DNA from: Bacteroidales bacterium | GTDB taxonomy: Bacteria > Bacteroidota > Bacteroidia > Bacteroidales > WCHB1-69 | DNA: 64,000 bases | Reading direction: 5' to 3' | NCBI GenBank assembly: GCA_017962845.1 | Contig: JAGCUN010000033.1 | Span: forward strand, 1-64,000 | Shown: one piece after another, positions 43,801 through 51,551 of the stretch | How the letters are laid out: every line of letters starts with the position of its first letter | Numbering within the stretch: the first letter of the stretch is position 1 | The notes under the pieces: generated by a model | Told to the model about the DNA's origin: nothing | The model's input: only the letters and a program-made list of their open reading frames with translations | Databases searched by the model: none | Program-made: the position numbers and the translations under genes

Positions 43801-45656
43801 TGAAAAAGCTGCTCACCCTTCTTCTTCTCTCCTTTGTCCTGTGTACCGCCATGGGGCAGAACCAGCGTTCCCAAGAGGAACAGTTGGGCATTCAGTATTA
43901 TCAGAATGGAGAGTTTGAGAAGGCAGCCCCCATGTTTGAGAAGGTTTATAACGCCAATCCCAACTCCTACATCTACTACTATTATTACCAAACCCTTCTG
44001 CAACTCGGTGATTTCAAAGAGGCGGAAAAGGTGGTGAAGAAACAGCAGAAGAAATTCCCGACCACCCAACGCTACAAGATTGACCTCGGCTACATCTACG
44101 AAAGCTCGGGCGACATGGAGAAAGCGGAGCAGGTGTATAACAATGCCATCAAGGAAGTGCCTGCGAAAGAACAGAGTGTGAGGGAGTTATACAACGCATT
44201 TCTGGCACGAAAGCAGTATTCATACGCGATTGCGACACTGGAGCGCGGACGCAAGCTGCTTAACAACCAGCAACTGTTTGTCAGCGAACTCTCGAATGTG
44301 TATATCCAGACCAACCGCACCGACATGGTGGTGCAGGAGGCTTTGCGTTTGGTGAGCGATGGTGTGCAGGGCAAGGTGCCCGAGGTGCAGAAAATCATCC
44401 AGAACCTGCTCGCCAGCGATGAAGACAAGCAGAAATACACCATCGTACTCAACACCTTACAACAAAAAACGCAGGAGGATCCTGGGAATGTATGTTATGA
44501 AATCATCCTTCAATGGGTATATGAGTTGGACAAGAATTACGATGACGCATTGGTGCTGGCCAAAGCGATAGACCGCAAGCAGAAGGGAGAAGGCCAACGT
44601 GTGTTTGCCCTCGCCAAGGATGCCAACCGTGCCAAGGCATACGACGCGTCCATCGCCGCACTGGAGAATATCATCCAGAGAGGCTCTGACAACAAGTACT
44701 ACGCTGATGCGAAGTTCCTGCTGCTGGATGTCAAGTACGACAAACTCTCCTCCACCTCCCCTATCGACAAGGCGGAGGCACAACGGCTCGCCGATGAATA
44801 TGCCGAACAGCTGCAAGAATATGGGCTGCACCAGGGCACTGCCGACTGGACCCGCAAATATGCCCACCTCTTGGCCTTCTATATCGACCAGCCCGAAGAA
44901 GCGAAAAAAATTCTGAATCAGGCGATTGCCAATTCCACCCGCGACATTAAAGAGCGGGCAAACTTCAAGACCGACCTCGCTGATATTGAGCTTTATATGG
45001 GTGATGTGTGGGAAGCCTCCCTCCATTATTCCCAAGTGGACAAAGACCTGCCCAACGATGTGATCGGTCAGAATGCCAAATTCAAGAATGCGAAACTCTC
45101 TTTCTATATCGGGGAGTTTGAATGGGCGAAAAGTCAGCTGGACGTGCTGCGTGCCGCCACCTCCAAACTCATCGCCAACGATGCCATGTATTTCTCGTTG
45201 CTCATCACCGACAATGAGGAGGAGAGCGATGAAGACATCGGACTTTTTGCCGACACCAACCAGACCAACCAGCCGCTGCGCTACTATGCCAAGGCCGACT
45301 TCCTCATCTTCCAAAACAAAGATGATGAAGCCGATAAAATGCTGGATTCTGTGCTGATGGTGTCGCCCTACGGGAAACTCGCCGACGACGTGTATTACCA
45401 GAAGGCGAAATTGGCCATCAAACGGAAAGACTATTTGGGGGCGGAACAGCTGTTAGGGAAGATTGTGTCGGCCTACTCGTACGACCTGTTGGCCGATGAT
45501 GCCACCTACCTGATGGCGCAGCTCTACGACTACTATCTGAAAGATACCGGAAAGGCTATGGAGTTGTACCAGAAAATGTTGAGAGAGTACCCCGACAGTC
45601 TTTACACCAACGATGCGCGCAAACGCTACCGCGAGTTGCGCGGCGACACTTTCTAA
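43800..45656 (+). CDS. Secreted tetratricopeptide-repeat protein
   Basis: 618 residues with signal peptide MKKLLTLLLLSFVLCTAMGQ. TPR-like helix pairs run through the protein: QYYQNGEFEKAAPMFEKVYNANP (about 31-53), TLLQLGDFKEAEKVV, YIYESSGDMEKAEQVYNNAIKEVP, then repeats to the end (GKAMELYQKMLREYPDS). No catalytic motif. Periplasmic TPR proteins typically serve as scaffolds for envelope assembly or protein transport. Coupled to serS by a one-base overlap and followed by MATE after 9 bases, so serS-TPR-MATE-M15 looks like one transcript. Confidence 0.87.
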   Translation: MKKLLTLLLLSFVLCTAMGQNQRSQEEQLGIQYYQNGEFEKAAPMFEKVYNANPNSYIYYYYYQTLLQLGDFKEAEKVVKKQQKKFPTTQRYKIDLGYIYESSGDMEKAEQVYNNAIKEVPAKEQSVRELYNAFLARKQYSYAIATLERGRKLLNNQQLFVSELSNVYIQTNRTDMVVQEALRLVSDGVQGKVPEVQKIIQNLLASDEDKQKYTIVLNTLQQKTQEDPGNVCYEIILQWVYELDKNYDDALVLAKAIDRKQKGEGQRVFALAKDANRAKAYDASIAALENIIQRGSDNKYYADAKFLLLDVKYDKLSSTSPIDKAEAQRLADEYAEQLQEYGLHQGTADWTRKYAHLLAFYIDQPEEAKKILNQAIANSTRDIKERANFKTDLADIELYMGDVWEASLHYSQVDKDLPNDVIGQNAKFKNAKLSFYIGEFEWAKSQLDVLRAATSKLIANDAMYFSLLITDNEEESDEDIGLFADTNQTNQPLRYYAKADFLIFQNKDDEADKMLDSVLMVSPYGKLADDVYYQKAKLAIKRKDYLGAEQLLGKIVSAYSYDLLADDATYLMAQLYDYYLKDTGKAMELYQKMLREYPDSLYTNDARKRYRELRGDTF

Positions 45657-45665
45657 CCGACTTCC

Positions 45666-47045
45666 ATGACCGACCGCGCAACACAACTGGAGCAGAGTAG
45701 TATCGGCAGAATGCTGTTTGTGTTTGCGCTGCCCGCCATCATCGCCACCTCAGCCACTTCTGTTTACAACTTCATCGACCGCATCTTCATCAGCCATGCG
45801 GTAGGCATGTTAGGTTTGGCGGGCATGACGATTGCGTTGCCGGTAATGAACTTAGCCACCGCTTTTGGCACACTGGTAGGAGCTGGTGCCGCCGCCCTCA
45901 CCTCCATCCGTCTCGGCGAACGAGAGAACGACAAAGCCACGCTGATATTGGGTAACGCCCTGCTGCTCAACATCATCATCAGCATCGCCTTCACCATTAT
46001 CGTGCTTCTTTTCCTCGACCCCATCTTGCTGATGTTTGGGGCCAATGAGGTCACCCTCCCCTACGCACGGTCCTTCCTCCAGATCATTCTTGCCGGCAAC
46101 CTCTTCACCCACATACTGTTCGGGCTGAACAGCATCATGCGCGCCAGCGGCTACCCCTTCAAGGCCATGTTCTCCATCCTCATCACCGTGGCCTGCAACC
46201 TCATCCTAGCCCCCATCTTCATCTTCGCCTTCAAGTGGGGGATGCGCGGGGCGGCCAGCGCCACCGTCATCTCACAGTTTGTCGGCATGTGCTGGGTGCT
46301 GGCCCACTTCAGCCGATCGAAATCGCGCATCCATTTCCAGAAAAAGTTCATCCGTATCCACCTCAGAACTGCACTCGCCATTTTCGCTATCGGCCTCTCC
46401 CCTTTCATCATCCATGTCTGTGCATCCCTTATCAACATATTTATTAACAGACAATTAGAACAATACGGAAACTTCGCCATCGCCACCTATGGCATTATTG
46501 CGATCTTACAGTCACTGGTAGTCACCATGGTATTAGGGCTCACGCACGGCATGCAACCCATCGTGGGCTTCAACTACGGGGCGCGCCACATCGACCGCGT
46601 GATGAAGACCTACCGACTCACGCTCCTGTGGGCGACCATCATCTGCGCCACCTTTTTCTTGACTATCGAATGTTTTCCGCAGCAGATAGCCCACATCTTC
46701 ACCGTTGATTCACAAATCATTAGCGCTGTCATCTCCGCCTTGCGCATCAGCTGCGCCGCCTTGCTGGTCGTTGGCTTCCAGATTGTGACCTCCACTTTTT
46801 TCCAAGCCATCAACAAGGCCGTGGTCTCCATCTTCCTATCGCTCCTGCGTCAGCTCATCTTCCTATTGCCTTTCCTGTGGTTTCTTCCCCGACTCTTCTC
46901 CATCAACGGAGTGTGGTGGTCGATGCCGGCCGCCGACTTCTGCGCCGCAGCGGTCACCGCAGTGGTCATGGCATTCGCTACCCGCAAACTCATGCGCCAG
47001 TCCTACCCTTCCCAAATCGAAACTCCAACAACGTCAATCTATTAA
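45666..47045 (+). CDS. MATE family efflux transporter, MepA/NorM-like
   Basis: 459 residues with about twelve hydrophobic segments in two bundles of six. The N-terminal half has SIGRMLFVFALPAIIATSATSVYNFIDRIFISHAVGMLGLAGMTIALPV and GVGAAALTS-like features (LVGAGAAALTSIRLGE). The second half has GLTHGMQPIVGFNYGARHIDRV, characteristic of the MepA-like subgroup. It exports organic cations or drugs by Na+ or H+ antiport across the inner membrane. A VanX-like lipoprotein follows 13 bases downstream; the same pairing recurs at 55.9-58.1 kb with a MATE of a different subfamily. Confidence 0.92.
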   Translation: MTDRATQLEQSSIGRMLFVFALPAIIATSATSVYNFIDRIFISHAVGMLGLAGMTIALPVMNLATAFGTLVGAGAAALTSIRLGERENDKATLILGNALLLNIIISIAFTIIVLLFLDPILLMFGANEVTLPYARSFLQIILAGNLFTHILFGLNSIMRASGYPFKAMFSILITVACNLILAPIFIFAFKWGMRGAASATVISQFVGMCWVLAHFSRSKSRIHFQKKFIRIHLRTALAIFAIGLSPFIIHVCASLINIFINRQLEQYGNFAIATYGIIAILQSLVVTMVLGLTHGMQPIVGFNYGARHIDRVMKTYRLTLLWATIICATFFLTIECFPQQIAHIFTVDSQIISAVISALRISCAALLVVGFQIVTSTFFQAINKAVVSIFLSLLRQLIFLLPFLWFLPRLFSINGVWWSMPAADFCAAAVTAVVMAFATRKLMRQSYPSQIETPTTSIY

Positions 47046-47058
47046 ATCATCCAATATT

Positions 47059-47814
47059 ATGAAAAAAATAGCATCCATCCTCCCCATCATTATCGCACTT
47101 CTATGCTGCACCAACTGCAAACATCCCAAGCTCCCCGCACCTGCCCCAACCCCACAAAAAGATACTGTAAAACAAATAGTTACAAAAGCTGATACGTTGG
47201 CTCCCGACACCGAGACAGAGGCGGCCATGCGGGCGTTAGGGTTGGTGGATATTCAGGAAATCGAGCCGACCATTCAGGTTCATCTGGTCTATTCCACGCC
47301 CGACAATTTCACCCACACAATATTATATAAAGACATCCACAAAGCTTTCATGCTGCCGGTGGTAGCCGACATATTGAAGCGAGCACAGGCGCAGCTCAAG
47401 GCGCAGCATCCCGACTACAGTCTGCTGGTTTACGATGCGGCGCGTCCGCTCAGCGTGCAGTGGGATATGTGGGAGGTTGCAGAAGCCACTAACACAACCT
47501 ATTACGTTGCCGATCCACGCAAGGCACAGGGACTGCACAACTACGGAGCAGCGGTAGATATCACCATTGTGGACGGCCGTGGCGATCCGATCTCCATGGG
47601 CACACCGTTCGACTGGTTCGGGGTCGAGGCGCACATCACGCACGAGGATTCGCTGGTGAAGAGCGGCGCCATCAGTCAGCAGGAGCTAGACAACCGGCTG
47701 CTGCTGCGCAAACTCATGACCGACAACGGAATGCTGACCATCCGTTCAGAGTGGTGGCACTTCGAACTGATGCGCGGTCCTGAAGCGCAAAAGACATTCA
47801 AACTGATAGAATAA
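47059..47814 (+). CDS. M15D-type D-alanyl-D-alanine dipeptidase lipoprotein (VanX-like), copy 1
   Basis: 251 residues. Lipoprotein signal ending CCTNC|KHP (lipid Cys about residue 20), a Pro-rich linker, then the VanX fold: LLVYDAARPLSVQWDMW, the zinc site in GLHNYGAAVDITI (HxxxxxxD) and SEWWHFEL (ExxWH). The zinc-dependent enzyme splits D-Ala-D-Ala or similar cell-wall dipeptides, here at the periplasmic face. It lies 13 bases after a MATE gene and converges with the RluB-type gene (15 bases between stops). Confidence 0.9.
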   Translation: MKKIASILPIIIALLCCTNCKHPKLPAPAPTPQKDTVKQIVTKADTLAPDTETEAAMRALGLVDIQEIEPTIQVHLVYSTPDNFTHTILYKDIHKAFMLPVVADILKRAQAQLKAQHPDYSLLVYDAARPLSVQWDMWEVAEATNTTYYVADPRKAQGLHNYGAAVDITIVDGRGDPISMGTPFDWFGVEAHITHEDSLVKSGAISQQELDNRLLLRKLMTDNGMLTIRSEWWHFELMRGPEAQKTFKLIE

Positions 47815-47829
47815 AATGTTGAGGGAGAA

Positions 47830-48990
47830 TTAGTTTTCTCCTTTGATGCTCATTTTCAAAATATTGACTTCCGCCTGCGTAAGAAAACGCCAGCTGCCAC
47901 GGGGAAGGTCTTTCTTGGTGAGACCGGCGAACACCACGCGGTCGAGTTTCTCCACCTGGTAGTCGAGCGACTCGAAGATGCGGCGGACGATGCGGTTGCG
48001 GCCGGAGTGGAGGGTGACACCCACCTCGTTTTTGCGATCGCCGACGTAGGCAATTTCATCCACCTGGATGAGGCCGTCATCAAGGTCGAGGCCTTGTGCA
48101 ATCTTATCTAAATCAGATGGTTTGAGATTCTTGTCAAGAGAGACGTGATAAATCTTGCGGACACCGCTGCGGGGATGGGTAAGCTTCTTGGCCATCTCGC
48201 CGTCGTTGGTGAACAGCAGCAGGCCGGTGGTCATGCGGTCGAGGCGGCCTACGGGATAGACGCGCTCTTTGCAGGCGCCCTTGATGAGCTGCATGACATG
48301 CTTGCGGTTGAACTCATCCTCCATGGTGGTGATATAGTCCTTCGGTTTGTTGAGCAGGATATAGACCGGCTTTTCGCGCTGCAGCACCTTGTCGCCAAAG
48401 CGGACCTCGTCGGTGGGCATCACCTTGAAGCCCATCTCGGTGACGACCTGACCGTTGACAGAGATGGCGCCGGCGGCGATGAGGGTGTCGGCTTCGCGGC
48501 GGGAGCAGACGCCGGCGTTTGCGATATACTTGTTGAGGCGCACAGGACCGATCTGATCCTCATACTCCAGTGAGCGGATTTTCACCTTCTGCGGGGCATA
48601 GCGGCCTTCGCGGCGGCGCTTGTTGACAATCTCGGTCAGGATTTCGGACTCGGCGGTCACATCGCGGCGGCGCGGCTGGTCATCGTCGTTGCGAGGTGCG
48701 CGCTTGCGGTCGGAAGAGAACGAGCGTTTGCGGTCGCCGAACGGCTTGCGGTCGCGGTCTTTCGAGAAGGAGCGGTCCTTGTTGAAGGAGCGGCCTCCGC
48801 CGGCAGGTTTGCGGTCGAAACGGCGGGGTGATTTCTCACGGCCCTCGTCGCCATCTGCGGCATCTCCACCCTCACGGCGGCGGTCAAAAGAGCGGCGTTT
48901 GGGAGCATCTCCCCTATCAGAATCGCCTGAACGCACCGGACGCTGTTTGTTGAAACTCCTCTTACTCTGCAAGTTATCGTTTTTATTCAT
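47830..48990 (-). CDS. RluB/RsuA-family rRNA pseudouridine synthase with long basic N-terminal extension
   Basis: 386 residues from the ATG at 48990 (MNKNDNLQSKRS). An upstream in-frame ATG at 49059 lies beyond a -7 element at 49007-49014 and is rejected. The first 120 or so residues are low-complexity and rich in Arg, Lys, Asp, Ser, Phe and Gly (repeated FDR/SFNKDR/DRKPFGDRKR), probably disordered and RNA-binding. An S4 domain follows (VRLNKYIANAGVCSRREADTLIAAGAISVNGQ), then the synthase domain with the catalytic Asp in PVGRLDRMTTGLLLFTNDGE and SGRNRIVRRIFESLDY. The likely target is 23S rRNA. Extended RsuA/RluB proteins of this kind are common in Bacteroidota. Confidence 0.92.
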   Translation of the reverse strand: MNKNDNLQSKRSFNKQRPVRSGDSDRGDAPKRRSFDRRREGGDAADGDEGREKSPRRFDRKPAGGGRSFNKDRSFSKDRDRKPFGDRKRSFSSDRKRAPRNDDDQPRRRDVTAESEILTEIVNKRRREGRYAPQKVKIRSLEYEDQIGPVRLNKYIANAGVCSRREADTLIAAGAISVNGQVVTEMGFKVMPTDEVRFGDKVLQREKPVYILLNKPKDYITTMEDEFNRKHVMQLIKGACKERVYPVGRLDRMTTGLLLFTNDGEMAKKLTHPRSGVRKIYHVSLDKNLKPSDLDKIAQGLDLDDGLIQVDEIAYVGDRKNEVGVTLHSGRNRIVRRIFESLDYQVEKLDRVVFAGLTKKDLPRGSWRFLTQAEVNILKMSIKGEN

Positions 48991-49006
48991 CGTAAAAAAA
49001 TTTTTG

Positions 49007-49014
49007 CAAAAATA
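49007..49014 (-). promoter_or_regulatory. Putative -7 promoter element of the RluB-type gene
   Basis: The minus strand reads TATTTTTG 16 bases upstream of the ATG at 48990. This supports the shorter start. Confidence 0.5.
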
Positions 49015-49084
49015 CAAGAAAATCCCGAAAATTGAGGCAGTTAAAAAATTTTTTAACAATAGATGCTAATAAAGAAAATTTATG

Positions 49085-49092
49085 TAATTTTG
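49085..49092 (+). promoter_or_regulatory. Putative -7 promoter element of the infC-rpmI-rplT operon
   Basis: TAATTTTG (TAnnTTTG), followed by CAGGC, leaves a leader of about 50-55 bases before the infC start. No clear -33 box. Confidence 0.5.
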
Positions 49093-49137
49093 CAGGCTTA
49101 ATTTAAAAAGGCTAAAAAAATTATAAACACTTAATAC

Positions 49138-49145
49138 AAAGGAGG
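49138..49145 (+). promoter_or_regulatory. Strong Shine-Dalgarno of infC
   Basis: AAAGGAGG ends 6 bases before the AUC codon at 49152. Such a complete Shine-Dalgarno is exceptional among the genes of this window and helps fix a non-AUG start for infC. Confidence 0.8.
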
Positions 49146-49151
49146 TTTCTT

Positions 49152-49712
49152 ATCGCAACACAATTCAACAGACCCATCATCAGAAGGGGCGCGCCGCCAA
49201 AAAAGGAGGCTGCACACAAGATTAACGAATACATCACCGCTCCCACCGTACGTGTGGTAGGTGACGGCTTGGAGCCGCAAATCGTCTCATTGCGCGAGGC
49301 TTTGGCCATTGCAGAGCGCATGGAACTTGACCTCGTGGAGATCTCTCCCCAAGCCGCACCGCCGGTCTGCAAGGTCATGGACTACCAGAAGTTCCTGTAT
49401 GAGCAGAAACGCAAGGAGAAAGAGCAGAAAGCCAAGTCGGTGAAGGTGGTGGTGAAGGAAATCCGCCTCGGCCCCCAGACCGATGACCACGACTTCGAGT
49501 TCAAGACCAACCACGCCATCCGCTTCCTGAAAGAGGGCAGCAAGGTGAAAGTGGGCGTCTTCTTCAAAGGTCGTTCCATCGTTTATAAAGACCAGGGCGA
49601 GCTCATCCTGCTGAAATTCGCACAGGCTGTTGAAGAGTACGGTAAGCCCGAACAGATGCCCAAGCTCGAAGGCAAGCGTATGTTCATCGTCATCAACCCC
49701 ATCAAGAAATAA
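49152..49712 (+). CDS. infC: Translation initiation factor IF-3, with probable AUC start
   Basis: 186 residues when started at the AUC at 49152. The nearest in-frame ATG or GTG candidates (around 49254) would remove conserved N-terminal residues. From AUC the protein reads (I/M)ATQFNRPIIRRGAPPKKEAAHKINEYITAPTVRVVGDGLEPQIVSLREALAIAERMELDLVEI, a complete IF-3 N-terminus. The C-terminal domain has MDYQKFLYEQKRKEKEQKAK and VKEIRLGPQTDDHDFEFKTNHAIRFL. A perfect Shine-Dalgarno sits 6 bases upstream. E. coli infC also uses a rare start (AUU) by which IF-3 represses its own translation; the same logic is likely here. First gene of infC-rpmI-rplT. Confidence 0.93.
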   Translation: MATQFNRPIIRRGAPPKKEAAHKINEYITAPTVRVVGDGLEPQIVSLREALAIAERMELDLVEISPQAAPPVCKVMDYQKFLYEQKRKEKEQKAKSVKVVVKEIRLGPQTDDHDFEFKTNHAIRFLKEGSKVKVGVFFKGRSIVYKDQGELILLKFAQAVEEYGKPEQMPKLEGKRMFIVINPIKK

Positions 49713-49756
49713 TTGCAATTTTCTCATATACATTAACTTAAAAAACAAACTGGAAA

Positions 49757-49951
49757 ATGCCAAAAGTAAAAACCAAAGCTGCCGTTAAGAAGAGATTCTC
49801 TCTCACCGGCACCGGCAAGGTGAAAAGACACCACGCCTATCACAGCCACATCCTGACCAAAAAGTCCAAGAAAAGAAAACGTAACTTGGCTTACAGCGCC
49901 CTCGTTGATTCAACGATGGAGAACACGGTCAAACACATGTTGGGCTACTAA
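49757..49951 (+). CDS. rpmI: 50S ribosomal protein L35
   Basis: 64 residues, highly basic: [44 protein letters not shown] is a textbook L35 N-terminus. Located 44 bases after infC and 83 before rplT, the usual order in bacteria. Confidence 0.97.
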   Translation: MPKVKTKAAVKKRFSLTGTGKVKRHHAYHSHILTKKSKKRKRNLAYSALVDSTMENTVKHMLGY

Positions 49952-50034
49952 TTCACATTATTTATTAACTTTATCATCAGCAAATTAAGAGTTTTTAGAA
50001 GAAAACCGCTGACTTAAAGAAAGGAGAACATCAA

Positions 50035-50379
50035 ATGTCAAGATCAGTCAATCACGTTGCTTCCAAAGCAAGAAGAAAAAAGATTTTGAACCGTACCAAA
50101 GGTTACTTTGGAAAACGGAAAAATGTCTGGACAGTTGCGAAAAACACCTGGGAAAAGGGACAGCAATATGCTTATCGCGACCGTAAGGCAAAGAAAAGAG
50201 CATTCAGAAGTTTATGGATTACCCGTATCAATGCGGGCGTCCGCGAATATGGCATGTCCTATTCTGCCTTCATGGGCAGTTTAGCAAAGAAGGGCATCGA
50301 GCTTAACCGCAAAGCCCTCGCCGACCTCGCGATGAACAATCCTGAGGCATTCACAGCTATCGTTGACCTCGTAAAATAG
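50035..50379 (+). CDS. rplT: 50S ribosomal protein L20
   Basis: 114 residues: [66 protein letters not shown] is diagnostic of L20. It binds 23S rRNA early in assembly and in other bacteria represses its own operon. An AAAGGAG Shine-Dalgarno lies 7 bases upstream, like infC and unlike most genes here. A strong terminator follows. Confidence 0.97.
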   Translation: MSRSVNHVASKARRKKILNRTKGYFGKRKNVWTVAKNTWEKGQQYAYRDRKAKKRAFRSLWITRINAGVREYGMSYSAFMGSLAKKGIELNRKALADLAMNNPEAFTAIVDLVK

Positions 50380-50416
50380 GCCGACACCCAAACGTAAAAA
50401 GAGAAATTGCAATATG

Positions 50417-50445
50417 GAGCCGCTGAAAAGCGGCTCTTTCTGTTT
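50417..50445 (+). terminator. Rho-independent terminator of infC-rpmI-rplT
   Basis: A perfect 8-bp stem (GAGCCGCT / AGCGGCTC) with GAAA tetraloop, followed by TTTCTGTTT, lies 37 bases after the rplT stop. A run of nine C follows at 50451-50459. The remainder of the spacer to 50527 shows only a short palindrome TGCGTACGCA at 50475-50484. Confidence 0.9.
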
Positions 50446-50527
50446 AAAAGCCCCCCCCCGCCCTCATTTCTTGCTGCGTACGCAGTTTACGCACATTTTT
50501 GTCGCTAAATCATTCTAATAATTAACG

Positions 50528-51376
50528 CTACTCCGAAAACCGCTTCATCACCATGTCGGCGTAGGTCTTCGAAAGCGGGATGCGGATGCTGCCCGACTCA
50601 TCGAAAGAGATGTACAACCCCTCTTTATCACGGCTTATAATATTGACTTTCTGCAAATTAACCATATAGGAACGATGGCAGCGCGCAAAGCCGTACTGCG
50701 CCAACTCATCCTCCATGGCCTTGAGCTTGTTGCGCAACATGGCCGTGCTGCTTTTCCCATTATCTATATAATGTATCTTCACGTAATTGTCGTCAGACTC
50801 CAGAAAAAGGATGGTGCTTCGCTTGATGGATAGCCGCAATTTCCCTTTCTCATCCATAAAATTGATGACCTCGTCAGCTTCTCTACCCACATGGCTCTCT
50901 CGGAAATGGCGGCTTTGCAACTCTCTGATTTTTATCTCTTTAGTCTTGATGGCAATAAAAAGATAGGAGATAAGATAAGGGATAACGAGAATGGTGGGGA
51001 TGAAGATGAGGGTTTTTTGGAAGATGATTTGAGCCGGTCGAGGGTCGTGCAAAACAATCTTGGAGATAAAAAGATAAAGGATGGCGATGATGAAGATTTC
51101 CGCGAAAAGCCATAGCACGTAGGCAAGAACTGAAAGTAGTTTCTTCCTGTTGACGAAGTGCATGATGATACGGCTGATGATCATCACCACCACTCCACCG
51201 AGTATGACACAGGTGGAATAGAAGGAGGTCGCTTGGTATTGACTGTCGTTGAACCAGCCGGCATCCTTGAAGGGGGTATATACGTTGACGAAAAATAGTG
51301 AGAAAAAGGTCACAAACATCAAAAGATAGACGTTGGTGGTTTTCTTGGCCAAATATTCAGGTATTCTTTTGTTCAT
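50528..51376 (-). CDS. Membrane-bound LytTR-family transcriptional regulator
   Basis: 282 residues from the ATG at 51376 (MNKRIPEYLAKK). A farther in-frame start at 51403 would overlap the -7 box at 51401-51408 and is rejected. Four hydrophobic segments (about residues 18-33, 55-77, 82-105, 120-145) put the N-terminal half in the inner membrane. A linker with charged helices leads to a C-terminal LytTR domain (LRLSIKRSTILFLESDDNYVKIHYIDN, MEDELAQYGFARCHRSYMVNLQKVNIISRDKEG, RIPLSKTYADMVMKRF). There is no receiver or kinase domain, so it would sense a membrane signal and bind DNA directly. Three spaced direct repeats lie immediately upstream and are the probable operator. Confidence 0.9.
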   Translation of the reverse strand: MNKRIPEYLAKKTTNVYLLMFVTFFSLFFVNVYTPFKDAGWFNDSQYQATSFYSTCVILGGVVVMIISRIIMHFVNRKKLLSVLAYVLWLFAEIFIIAILYLFISKIVLHDPRPAQIIFQKTLIFIPTILVIPYLISYLFIAIKTKEIKIRELQSRHFRESHVGREADEVINFMDEKGKLRLSIKRSTILFLESDDNYVKIHYIDNGKSSTAMLRNKLKAMEDELAQYGFARCHRSYMVNLQKVNIISRDKEGLYISFDESGSIRIPLSKTYADMVMKRFSE

Positions 51377-51400
51377 TTTCGCCCCATTTTTTGCGGGGTG

Positions 51401-51408
51401 CAAAATTA
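51401..51408 (-). promoter_or_regulatory. Putative -7 promoter element of the LytTR gene
   Basis: The minus strand reads TAATTTTG, 24 bases upstream of the ATG at 51376. The first TTCACCACA repeat begins 12 bases farther upstream, where a -33 box would be expected. Confidence 0.55.
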
Positions 51409-51420
51409 CACAAATTATTT

Positions 51421-51469
51421 TTCACCACATAATTCAAAAATTCACCCCAAATTTTAAAATTTCACCCCA
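51421..51469. promoter_or_regulatory. Candidate LytTR operator: three 9-bp direct repeats at 20-bp spacing
   Basis: TTCACCACA at 51421, TTCACCCCA at 51441 and TTCACCCCA at 51461 are each separated start-to-start by exactly 20 bp, about two helical turns, with AT-rich 11-bp spacers. LytTR proteins such as AgrA bind 9-bp direct repeats with 12-13 bp spacers, which this closely resembles. A fourth, weaker copy TTCGCCCCA overlaps the LytTR start at 51378. The site lies between the divergent LytTR and ligase-fusion genes, so it could control both. Confidence 0.7.
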
Positions 51470-51551
51470 CAAAACGGTTGTAAGTACCTTTTTTTCAATA
51501 TGAATGAAAAAATGATGTTCTTTTGCCGCCGAAAAACCTAAACCTTTCATC

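Noticed and set aside
49254-49712. infC starting at the GTG near 49254
   Set aside because: It removes 34 conserved N-terminal residues and ignores the strong Shine-Dalgarno 6 bases before the AUC at 49152.
50451-50459. Run of nine C as a phase-variation tract
   Set aside because: It lies after the rplT terminator, outside any coding frame or plausible promoter spacer.
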